The position numbers and the translations under genes were made by a program. Shown piece by piece: positions 1 through 6,245 of a stretch of DNA of 6,827 nucleotides (its first letter is position 1; each line of letters opens with the position of its first letter). The stretch lies in NCBI GenBank assembly GCA_947378615.1, contig CANCKV010000176.1, positions 1-6,827 of the forward strand, given 5' to 3'. The stretch comes from Chitinophagaceae bacterium (GTDB lineage: Bacteria > Bacteroidota > Bacteroidia > Chitinophagales > Chitinophagaceae). Under the pieces are notes generated by a model. That model was not told the origin of the DNA, did not search any database, and saw only the letters and a program-made list of their open reading frames with translations.

Positions 1-83
1 GTTGTCTTTCCGTAATAGCGATTGCTATCTCTACGTTTTGCTGCTTGACGTGTATCCTTCTTGGTAGCCTTGTGATTTGCCAT
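1..83 (-). CDS. rpsT: 30S ribosomal protein S20, N-terminal part (cut by window edge)
   Basis: Reading the reverse strand from the ATG at 83-81 gives 27 complete codons before the window ends. They begin MANHKATKKD and continue through RQAAKRRDSNRYYGKT. This matches the start of ribosomal protein S20: a MANHK opening, a very Lys/Arg-rich helix and an NRYYGK motif. S20 is a primary 16S rRNA-binding protein of the small subunit; the full protein is usually about 80-90 residues, so roughly two thirds lies outside the window. The gene is divergent from sucA, and a perfect Bacteroidota-type -7 element sits about 22 bp in front of the start. No Shine-Dalgarno sequence is visible, as is usual in this phylum. 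The identification rests on a short stretch, but the motif is distinctive. Confidence 0.9.
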   Translation of the reverse strand, partial: MANHKATKKDTRQAAKRRDSNRYYGKT

Positions 84-105
84 TGTAAAATATTTTTTCG
101 GATTG

Positions 106-137
106 CAAATGTAGGGGTATCATTTGATTTAATGAAA
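106..137 (-). promoter_or_regulatory. Candidate rpsT promoter (Bacteroidota sigma-A type)
   Basis: On the minus strand, 113-106 reads TACATTTG, an exact match to the Bacteroidota -7 consensus TAnnTTTG. Twenty bases upstream, 137-134 reads TTTC, one mismatch from the TTTG -33 element, and the 20 bp spacer is normal for this class. Transcription would start near 101, leaving an A/U-rich leader of about 17 nt before the rpsT ATG. The -7 box is convincing; the -33 box is weak. Confidence 0.55.
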
Positions 138-143
138 TATTAA

Positions 144-162
144 TTGAAACTTTATTTTTCAA
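144..162. repeat. Inverted repeat TTGAAA-N7-TTTCAA
   Basis: TTGAAA at 144-149 and TTTCAA at 157-162 are perfect complements separated by seven bases. The repeat lies just upstream of the presumed rpsT -33 element. It could be an operator or simply a chance repeat in AT-rich DNA. It has no T run suited to termination in either direction that would make sense here. No function is assigned. Confidence 0.3.
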
Positions 163-196
163 CATCAAATTACTATAACGTTACCGAAAAAAAATA

Positions 197-210
197 TTGA
201 TAACAATCAA
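197..210. promoter_or_regulatory. Perfect FNR/CRP-family operator-like palindrome upstream of sucA
   Basis: The sequence TTGATAACAATCAA is a perfect TTGAT-N4-ATCAA dyad, identical to the consensus bound by FNR in proteobacteria; CRP/FNR-superfamily regulators generally bind dyads of this architecture. Its centre (203.5) is 87 bp before the sucA ATG and about 52 bp before the transcription start implied by the candidate sucA promoter. Oxygen- or redox-dependent control of a TCA-cycle operon would make sense, because E. coli FNR and ArcA repress parts of the same pathway. The dyad is seen directly; the regulator and its effect are inference. Confidence 0.45.
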
Positions 211-217
211 AGATTTA

Positions 218-250
218 TTGTAGTTACATAGATTTTCAATACGATATTTG
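218..250 (+). promoter_or_regulatory. Candidate sucAB promoter
   Basis: GATATTTG at 243-250 differs from the Bacteroidota -7 consensus TAnnTTTG only at its first base. TTG at 218-220 could serve as the -33 element with a 22 bp spacer, at the long end of the usual range. Transcription would begin near 256, giving a leader of about 35 nt that contains a run of eight T at 258-265. An alternative -7, TAGATTTT at 229-236, also has one mismatch but no suitable upstream element. The location is plausible but the match is imperfect. Confidence 0.4.
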
Positions 251-290
251 CCAAAAATTTTTTTTAATCATTTAAGAATAGCCGGGCAAA

Positions 291-3083
291 ATGAAGGATT
301 TTTCGTACATCACCAACTCGCACCCTAGTTACATTGAAAATCTATATAAAGATTTTCTAAAAGACCCTAATAGTATAGATGCTGATTTAAAGAAATTTTT
401 TGAGGGCTTTGATTTCGCAGTTTCTAATAATGCAATCAACATTGATAATTCAATTCCAATTTCAGCTGAATTGTCAAGCTCAGTAAAGTTTGAATCAACA
501 GTTTCTGAAAGTATTACTGTTGATCAAATTGATTGGCACAAAGAAATTAATGTTTATAGGCTAATTCTTGGATATAGAAATAAGGGACATTTAATTGCCA
601 AAACGAATCCCATACGTACAAGAATAGATAGGGGTGCTAATCTTAACCTTACTTTTTTTGGACTTTCTGAAAATGATTTGGATACCACATTCAAAGCTGG
701 TAGCCTTATTGGATTAGGATTTACTACGCTTAGAAACATATTAGCGCATCTTACTAACGTGTATGCTAATCATGTGGGGGTAGAATTCAAATATATAAGT
801 GACCAGAAAAAAGTGGATTGGATAACGAATGAGCTTGAGAAAAATTTTTCTAATCCAATTCCCTTGAATAAAAAAAGAAGGATTCTTGAGAAATTAAATC
901 AAGGTGTCATTTTCGAGAAATTCTTACATACTAAATATATTGGTCAAAAGCGTTTCTCTCTTGAAGGTGGAGAAACGACTATTGCTGCTTTAGATGCAAT
1001 AGTAAATACTGCAGCAGATTATGATGTTAAGGAAGTCGTAATTGGTATGGCTCATCGGGGTAGGCTGAATGTTTTAGCTAATATCATGGGAAAGACTTAC
1101 GAACACATTTTCAGTGAGTTTGAAGGTACAGCTGTGATGGATCAAACAATGGGAAGTGGTGACGTGAAATATCACATGGGTTATGGTAGTGAAGTAGTTA
1201 CTGATAATGATAAAAGTATTCATTTAAAGCTAATGCCAAACCCGTCTCACCTTGAAGCAGTAGATCCTGTTGTTGTTGGGTTTGCAAGAGCTAAGGCTGA
1301 TGTATTATATGAAAGTGATTTTGATAGAATATTGCCTGTTCTAATTCACGGAGATGCGTCTGTTGCAGGTCAAGGTATTGTATATGAGGTCTTACAAATG
1401 AGTTATCTCAAAGGTTATTATACAGGTGGAACTATTCATTTTGTAATTAATAATCAAATTGGATTTACAACTGATTTTGAGGATGCTAGAACTGCAGACT
1501 ATTGTACTTCAGTTGCTGCAATGGTTCAAGCGCCTGTTTTACATGTAAATGGAGATGATCCGGAAGCGGTAGTTAGATGTGCTGAAATTGCTGCCAAATA
1601 CAGGCAGGAATTTAATAAGGATATTTTCATTGACATGGTTTGTTATCGCAAACATGGTCATAATGAGGGGGATGATCCTAAATATACACAACCTCAATTG
1701 TATGCACTTATTGATAAGCATATAAATCCTCGTGAACAATATGTAAAATACTTAATTGAAAATGGAGAACCTGATGCTCAATCTCTAGCAAAAGAAATGG
1801 AGAAAAAGTTTTGGGCAGATTTGCAGGAAAGATTAGATGATGTAAAGCAATCTCCTTTGCCTTATAAGCAACAGAAACCTGAAATAGTTTGGGAAAGTAT
1901 GGTCAAAGCTCAAAGCGATGATTTTGACTTTTCACCCGATACAACTATTTCTTCTGAAACTGCTAGTTTGCTTTTTCATGGACTAATGAAATGGCCACAA
2001 GGGTTTAAACCACTTAAAAAGGTTGAGAAATTAATTCAAGAAAAAAATAAATTGCTTGAAAATGAGAATAAAATAGATTGGGCTACCGGCGAATTGATGG
2101 CTTATGGCTCTTTATTGTTAGATGGAAATATTGTTAGAATGAGTGGTCAGGATGTACAAAGGGGAACTTTTAGCCACCGACACGCAGTCCTAAGAGATGA
2201 AGAAACAAATAAAGGGTATAACAGACTGAATCATTTTGTAGAAAGTCAAGCTAAATTCAGGGTTTACAATTCATTATTGAGTGAATATGGGGTACTTGGA
2301 TTTGAATACGGTTATGCCCTAGCAAATCCAAATGCACTTGTTATTTGGGAGGCTCAGTTTGGCGATTTCTCTAATGGTGCACAAACAATGATTGATCAGT
2401 TTATTACTGCGGGAGAACAAAAATGGCAACGCCAAAATGGACTAGTTATGTTGCTTCCTCACGGTTATGAAGGTCAAGGCCCCGAACATAGCAGTGCTAG
2501 ATTGGAAAGGTTCCTACAAATGGCAGCTGAATTAAATATTGTAGTGACAAATGTTACAACTGCTGCTAATTTGTTTCATGTTCTGAGAAGGCAACTTACT
2601 TGGAACTTTAGGAAGCCTTTGATTAACTTTTCACCAAAGGCTAATCTTAGAAATCCTGCTACTTATAGCTCAATTGCAGAATTATCAAATAATAGTTTTA
2701 AAGAAATTATTGATGATAATTTTGTAACTGATGCAACTAATGTGAAAAAAGTTTTGTTATGTAGTGGCAAACTATCTTATGAATTAATAGATAAGCAACA
2801 TAAGGAGAACAGAACAGATATTGCAATTGTAAGATTAGAACAATTATATCCTCTGCCTACTAAACAACTTGATGCATTGAAGAATAAATATGGAAGAGCA
2901 TTATGGTTTTGGGTACAAGAGGAACCTTTGAATATGGGAGCGGCTTCTTTCTTACAAATGAATTTGAAAAACATAAACTTTGGATTTATTAGCCGTAATG
3001 CAAGTGCTTCTACGGCCACAGGATATTCGAAAGTTCATGCAAAAGAACAAGCTGAAATTATAAACATGGCTTTTGGTATATAA
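291..3083 (+). CDS. sucA: 2-oxoglutarate dehydrogenase E1 component (thiamine diphosphate-dependent)
   Basis: This cytoplasmic E1 subunit decarboxylates 2-oxoglutarate with thiamine diphosphate and reductively succinylates the lipoyl group of SucB. At 930 residues it is close to the E. coli length (about 933). Order of parts: N-terminal recruitment segment with IENLYKDFLKDP near 15-26; a Ser/Asn-rich linker to about 80; HRGRLNVLAN at 255-264; ThDP/Mg-binding GDA at 354-356 followed by NNQIGF at 387-392; CYRKHGHNE at 451-459; the pyrimidine-binding domain with RGTFSHRHA at 624-632; and HGYEGQGPEHSSAR at 724-737, all typical of E1o. The C-terminal domain ends in a normal SASTATG...KEQAEI tail. 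The start is well fixed: an in-frame TAG lies only 10 nt upstream (279-281). sucB follows after 36 nt with no terminator between. The FNR-like dyad upstream suggests redox control. No key motif is missing. Confidence 0.97.
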   Translation: MKDFSYITNSHPSYIENLYKDFLKDPNSIDADLKKFFEGFDFAVSNNAINIDNSIPISAELSSSVKFESTVSESITVDQIDWHKEINVYRLILGYRNKGHLIAKTNPIRTRIDRGANLNLTFFGLSENDLDTTFKAGSLIGLGFTTLRNILAHLTNVYANHVGVEFKYISDQKKVDWITNELEKNFSNPIPLNKKRRILEKLNQGVIFEKFLHTKYIGQKRFSLEGGETTIAALDAIVNTAADYDVKEVVIGMAHRGRLNVLANIMGKTYEHIFSEFEGTAVMDQTMGSGDVKYHMGYGSEVVTDNDKSIHLKLMPNPSHLEAVDPVVVGFARAKADVLYESDFDRILPVLIHGDASVAGQGIVYEVLQMSYLKGYYTGGTIHFVINNQIGFTTDFEDARTADYCTSVAAMVQAPVLHVNGDDPEAVVRCAEIAAKYRQEFNKDIFIDMVCYRKHGHNEGDDPKYTQPQLYALIDKHINPREQYVKYLIENGEPDAQSLAKEMEKKFWADLQERLDDVKQSPLPYKQQKPEIVWESMVKAQSDDFDFSPDTTISSETASLLFHGLMKWPQGFKPLKKVEKLIQEKNKLLENENKIDWATGELMAYGSLLLDGNIVRMSGQDVQRGTFSHRHAVLRDEETNKGYNRLNHFVESQAKFRVYNSLLSEYGVLGFEYGYALANPNALVIWEAQFGDFSNGAQTMIDQFITAGEQKWQRQNGLVMLLPHGYEGQGPEHSSARLERFLQMAAELNIVVTNVTTAANLFHVLRRQLTWNFRKPLINFSPKANLRNPATYSSIAELSNNSFKEIIDDNFVTDATNVKKVLLCSGKLSYELIDKQHKENRTDIAIVRLEQLYPLPTKQLDALKNKYGRALWFWVQEEPLNMGAASFLQMNLKNINFGFISRNASASTATGYSKVHAKEQAEIINMAFGI

Positions 3084-3119
3084 TACCAATACAAAATAAA
3101 TAAAGAAATAATAGATTAT

Positions 3120-4331
3120 ATGATAGATATTAATGTACCTACAGTTGGGGAATCAATCAGTGAAGTTACACTCCTTAAATGGATTAAAAAAGAAGGTGAA
3201 TACGTTGAACGTGATGAAATAATTGCAGAATTAGAGAGTGAAAAAGCTACTTTTGAAGTTAATGCAGAACAAGCAGGGACACTGAAGCATTTGGCTCAGG
3301 AAGGAGATACTATCTTAATTGGCTCTGTTTTAGCTCAAATTGATGAAACTGCTATTAAATCGGCAGTTATTGTTTCAGAACTAATACCAGAAAAGCCATT
3401 ACCTACAGTTCCAAAGCCTCCTACAACTGTATTTGCAACAGAAGTGAAAGCGTCTCCTGTCGCTTCTGCAATAATTGCAGATAAAAAAGTTGATACTGCA
3501 GGAATAACTCCAAGCGGTGCAGGTGGTAAAATTATGAAAAGCGATGTCCTTGATGCAATTGCACATCCGGGTAAAAAAGCATTCGCAGATAATCAACTTT
3601 TTACACGTAATGTTCGTGTAGAAAAGATGAGCAATCTTCGTAAAACAATCAGTAGAAGACTTGTCGAAGCTAAGAATACCACTGCTATGCTCACTACTTT
3701 TAATGAAGTAGATATGGGCAAAATAATGGAAGTCAGAAAACTGCACAAAGACAAGTTCAAAGAAGTTCACGGTGTAAATCTTGGATTCATGAGCTTTTTT
3801 GCAAAGGCCTGCGCTATTGCTCTTGGCGAATGGCCTTCAGTAAATGCTTATATAAATGGGGATAATATTCAATTTCATGATTATGCAGATATCAGTATTG
3901 CTGTTAGTACTCCTCGTGGTTTAACGGTTCCTGTAATTAGAAATGTTGAGAGCCTTAGTATGGCTGAAATTGAAAAAACGGTAGTGTTGTTGGCAAGTAA
4001 GGCTAGAGATAGTAAATTGACTGCTGAAGATTTGCAGGGAGGAACCTTTACAATTACAAATGGTGGTGTTTTTGGAAGTTTAATGAGTACTCCAATCATC
4101 AATATCCCTCAAAGCGCTATACTTGGAATGCACAAAATACAAGACAGGGCAATGGTAATTGATGGTAAAGTGGAAGTTCGTCCTATGATGTACTTAGCAC
4201 TTAGTTATGACCACCGTGTAATTGATGGTCGTGAAAGTGTTAGCTTCTTAGTAAGAGTAAAAGAGTTATTAGAAAATCCTCAGTTATTATTAATGGGAAA
4301 GGATCCTGTTAAGACTTTACTAGAGTTGTAA
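3120..4331 (+). CDS. sucB: Dihydrolipoyllysine succinyltransferase, E2 component of 2-oxoglutarate dehydrogenase
   Basis: E2 forms the core of the complex and transfers the succinyl group from its lipoyl arm to CoA. Its 403 residues match the family. Residues 1-75 are the lipoyl domain, with ESEKA at 39-43 and Lys42 as the lipoylation site. A Pro/Val/Thr-rich linker covers about 78-110. A peripheral subunit-binding domain spans about 111-147, with a divergent PSGAGGKI (131-138) where GTGxxGRI is usual. The catalytic domain runs from about 168, and SYDHRVIDG at 362-370 supplies His365 and Asp369. A succinyltransferase rather than acetyltransferase role is inferred mainly from adjacency to sucA. 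No E3 gene (lpd) is in the window, and the next downstream gene is convergent. The start has no Shine-Dalgarno sequence but is fixed by the lipoyl-domain N-terminus ([11 protein letters not shown]). Confidence 0.95.
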   Translation: MIDINVPTVGESISEVTLLKWIKKEGEYVERDEIIAELESEKATFEVNAEQAGTLKHLAQEGDTILIGSVLAQIDETAIKSAVIVSELIPEKPLPTVPKPPTTVFATEVKASPVASAIIADKKVDTAGITPSGAGGKIMKSDVLDAIAHPGKKAFADNQLFTRNVRVEKMSNLRKTISRRLVEAKNTTAMLTTFNEVDMGKIMEVRKLHKDKFKEVHGVNLGFMSFFAKACAIALGEWPSVNAYINGDNIQFHDYADISIAVSTPRGLTVPVIRNVESLSMAEIEKTVVLLASKARDSKLTAEDLQGGTFTITNGGVFGSLMSTPIINIPQSAILGMHKIQDRAMVIDGKVEVRPMMYLALSYDHRVIDGRESVSFLVRVKELLENPQLLLMGKDPVKTLLEL

Positions 4332-4368
4332 GTTATTTTTTATGGGGTATTCATAAAATAATCAGATT

Positions 4369-4406
4369 AAAAAAGGACATTTAGTTATTTACTAATGTCC
4401 TTTTTT
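4369..4406. terminator. Bidirectional intrinsic terminator between sucB and rsmI
   Basis: The left arm at 4369-4385 (AAAAAAGGACAT, one bulged T, TAGT) pairs with the right arm at 4391-4406 (ACTAATGTCCTTTTTT) around a five-base TATTT loop. Read on the plus strand it ends in six T, 37 nt after the sucB stop. Read on the minus strand it likewise ends in six T, about 75 nt after the rsmI stop. The position between two convergent units and the T runs on both strands support a shared terminator. The rest of the 4332-4482 gap shows no gene. Confidence 0.85.
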
Positions 4407-4482
4407 AATAAAATTTTATGATGGTATTATTCAGGCAGCTTTATGTTGCTTATAATATAATCTAAAGCCAACTCCTTAAAAC

Positions 4483-5145
4483 TTATATTCCTTCAATTAC
4501 AATTACAATTTCTCCTTTTACAGTTTTGCTCTTAAAATGATCTGCCACCACTTGTAGTGTACCTCTTTTATTTTCTTCAAAAACTTTTGTCAATTCTCTG
4601 CAGACACAACACTTCCTTTCGGCACCAAAATAAAATACAAACTCTTCTAAAGATTTTACTAATCTCATTGGGCTTTCATAAATAATAATTGTTCTTTTTT
4701 CAATAGCTAACTGTTTCAATTTGGTTTTTCTCCCTTTTTTCAAAGGGAGAAAACCTTCGAAAACAAAACTATTCGTTGTCAGTCCACTATTAACAAGGGC
4801 AGGTACAAATGCTGTTGCTCCAGGCAAACATTCCACTTTTACATCATTGGCAATACATTCTCTAACCAAAAAAAAAGCAGGATCGCTGATAGCAGGAGTT
4901 CCAGCATCAGTAATCAATGCAAAGTTTTTACCATCAAGCATTTGTTGAACCAAATGACCTGTTATCTTATGTTCGTTGTGTTGATGATAGGGCGAAAGTG
5001 GCTTCTGAATCGCATAATGATTCAATAATTTCGAAGAGGTACGGGTATCTTCACACAATATTACATCAACGCTTTGCAATACTTCTATTGCCCTAAATGT
5101 GATATCTTTTAAATTGCCGAGTGGAGTGGGAACTAGGTAGAGCAT
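4483..5145 (-). CDS. rsmI: 16S rRNA (cytidine-2'-O)-methyltransferase RsmI
   Basis: RsmI uses S-adenosylmethionine to 2'-O-methylate C1402 (E. coli numbering) in the decoding centre of 16S rRNA. The 220 residues carry the tetrapyrrole-methylase-fold signatures of the family in order: LVPTPLGNL at 4-12, CEDTRTSS at 31-38, ITDAGTPAISDP at 78-89, LPGATAFVPAL at 107-117, FVFEGFLP at 127-134, YESPMR at 156-161, CRELTK at 182-187 and GEIVIVIEG at 211-219. It is shorter than the E. coli enzyme (about 286 residues) and lacks that C-terminal extension; the methylase core is complete. Its ATG overlaps the purS stop by one base (TAATG), indicating translational coupling as the last gene of the unit. The bidirectional hairpin lies downstream. 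Confidence 0.94.
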   Translation of the reverse strand: MLYLVPTPLGNLKDITFRAIEVLQSVDVILCEDTRTSSKLLNHYAIQKPLSPYHQHNEHKITGHLVQQMLDGKNFALITDAGTPAISDPAFFLVRECIANDVKVECLPGATAFVPALVNSGLTTNSFVFEGFLPLKKGRKTKLKQLAIEKRTIIIYESPMRLVKSLEEFVFYFGAERKCCVCRELTKVFEENKRGTLQVVADHFKSKTVKGEIVIVIEGI

Positions 5146-5399
5146 TATTCTGCTATAATTTCTTCAATTTCAAATTTCTCCATTACAGCATTTGCCAATA
5201 ACTTCTTCCCTGCTTCTTCAGCAACTGTTTTTGCTATATTTTCGTTTTCTGCATTTACTTGCAAAGTGATATGCTTACCTACTCTCACATCTTCTACAGT
5301 TCCTAATCCTAAATTATGCAACCCTGCTAATACTGCCTTGCCTTGAGGATCTAATAAATTCTTTAACGGCATTACCTTAATATGTACGGTATAAATCAT
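5145..5399 (-). CDS. purS: Phosphoribosylformylglycinamidine (FGAM) synthase subunit PurS
   Basis: PurS is the small structural subunit that helps join PurL (synthetase) and PurQ (glutaminase) into the FGAM synthase complex, the fourth step of purine synthesis. The 84-residue length is typical. Recognisable features are the beta-strand start MIYTVHIKVMPL, LDPQGKAVLAGLHNLG at 16-31, VEDVRVGKHITLQV at 35-48, and the C-terminal KLLANAVMEKFEIEEI at 66-81. The gene begins inside the pssA stop (ATGA, 4 nt overlap) and ends on the rsmI start (TAATG), so it is sandwiched in a tightly coupled unit with a phospholipid gene and an rRNA methylase. purQ and purL are not in the window, so they are presumably encoded elsewhere. 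Confidence 0.93.
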   Translation of the reverse strand: MIYTVHIKVMPLKNLLDPQGKAVLAGLHNLGLGTVEDVRVGKHITLQVNAENENIAKTVAEEAGKKLLANAVMEKFEIEEIIAE

Positions 5400-6199
5400 G
5401 CTTTATTTTGTTTGAAAACTAATGAAACAATTGTGTAGGATGCAAATGTAATAGGAACAGCAATCCATCTTGTAAAAACTGCTGAAATAATGGCTATTAT
5501 CCCAATGATAATGAAGGGCAAAAAGTTCTTTATGGTTAGATTTTTAAACTTCAAAGCCAACATAGATAATTTAGATACCATCAAATAGCTTGTGATAAAT
5601 ATTATTCCATACCAAAACCAATGATTTGTTAACACAGAATTAATCTGTCTAGTATTACTATACCAATATATTAATGGAAACGATGCAATAAATAGTCCTG
5701 CTGCGGGAATTGGAACCCCTTTGAAACCATAGCTTTGTTCTGTATCTATGTTAAAACGAGCCAAACGATAAGCACCTGCACAAGGAACAATGAATGCAGG
5801 CATCAACCAAAGCGTATTTATATCAAGCCCATTCGGTTGTTGTGCAAAAGAAAGACGTAAAAATTGATAAACGATGATTCCTGGAGCGACACCAAAACTC
5901 ACCACATCTGCCAAACTATCTAACTGCTTTCCCATATCTGACGAAGCACCTAATAGTCTTGCAACAAATCCATCAAAAAAATCTACAACAGCTGCTATTG
6001 CAATAAATATAGAAGCCATGCAAATTTTTTCAGGAATAACAAGAAGATTTTCTCCGTTTGCATCGGAAGAGAGTGAAAATCCTGTTTGGATTGCATAAAC
6101 TATAGCAAGACACCCAAAAAACAAATTGAATAAAGTAAAAATATTAGGTATTTGACCAATAAAACCTTTATTTCCCTTTTCTTCTGTATTATGCTGCAT
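5396..6199 (-). CDS. pssA: CDP-diacylglycerol-serine O-phosphatidyltransferase (phosphatidylserine synthase)
   Basis: This inner-membrane enzyme is predicted to make phosphatidylserine from CDP-diacylglycerol and serine, the precursor of phosphatidylethanolamine. Residues 73-98 carry the complete CDP-alcohol phosphatidyltransferase signature DxxDGxxARx8GxxxDxxxD: Asp73, Asp76, Gly77, Ala80, Arg81, Gly90, Asp94 and Asp98. The following SFGVAPG (101-107), AYRLARFN (143-150) and FKGVPIPAAG (159-168) fit the serine-specific branch. Hydrophobic stretches near 20-38, 60-75, 101-118, 131-145, 164-180, 196-215, 226-243 and 247-263 indicate a multi-spanning protein. The 267-residue length is plausible for this branch. 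The start follows an A/T-rich stretch without a Shine-Dalgarno sequence, 46 nt after the pepP stop. The stop overlaps the purS start by 4 nt. Serine as substrate is inferred from family motifs. Confidence 0.92.
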   Translation of the reverse strand: MQHNTEEKGNKGFIGQIPNIFTLFNLFFGCLAIVYAIQTGFSLSSDANGENLLVIPEKICMASIFIAIAAVVDFFDGFVARLLGASSDMGKQLDSLADVVSFGVAPGIIVYQFLRLSFAQQPNGLDINTLWLMPAFIVPCAGAYRLARFNIDTEQSYGFKGVPIPAAGLFIASFPLIYWYSNTRQINSVLTNHWFWYGIIFITSYLMVSKLSMLALKFKNLTIKNFLPFIIIGIIAIISAVFTRWIAVPITFASYTIVSLVFKQNKA

Positions 6200-6245
6200 T
6201 AAATTTATTATTTACCAATGGTGATGAAACTTAACCTACGAAACT

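Noticed and set aside
119..128. ATCA-TT-TGAT dyad next to the rpsT -7 element
   Set aside because: It is only 4+4 bases, and half-site spacing does not match the FNR-type dyad at 197-210.
176..183. Eight-base palindrome TAACGTTA in the intergenic region
   Set aside because: It is short and does not extend outwards. No known operator class is clearly matched, and chance is a sufficient explanation.
258..265. Run of eight T in the sucA leader, and eight A at 187-194, as possible slippage or phase-variation tracts
   Set aside because: Both are outside coding sequence and of a length expected in AT-rich intergenic DNA. There is no supporting structure for an attenuator.
554..739. Short antisense reading frame inside sucA; others at 1539-1739 and 2777-3019
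   Set aside because: All sit opposite conserved sucA sequence and show no recognisable protein features.
3399..3770. A 123-codon Cys/Phe-rich reading frame antisense to sucB
   Set aside because: It lies wholly opposite a well-supported catalytic gene, has an implausible composition (many Cys, Phe, Ser), and no promoter or family resemblance. It is a shadow of sucB codon use.
4721..4948. Plus-strand reading frame opposite rsmI; similar ones at 3881-4102 (opposite sucB) and 5874-6098 (opposite pssA)
   Set aside because: Each overlaps conserved motifs of the real gene on the other strand and reads as a composition artefact.
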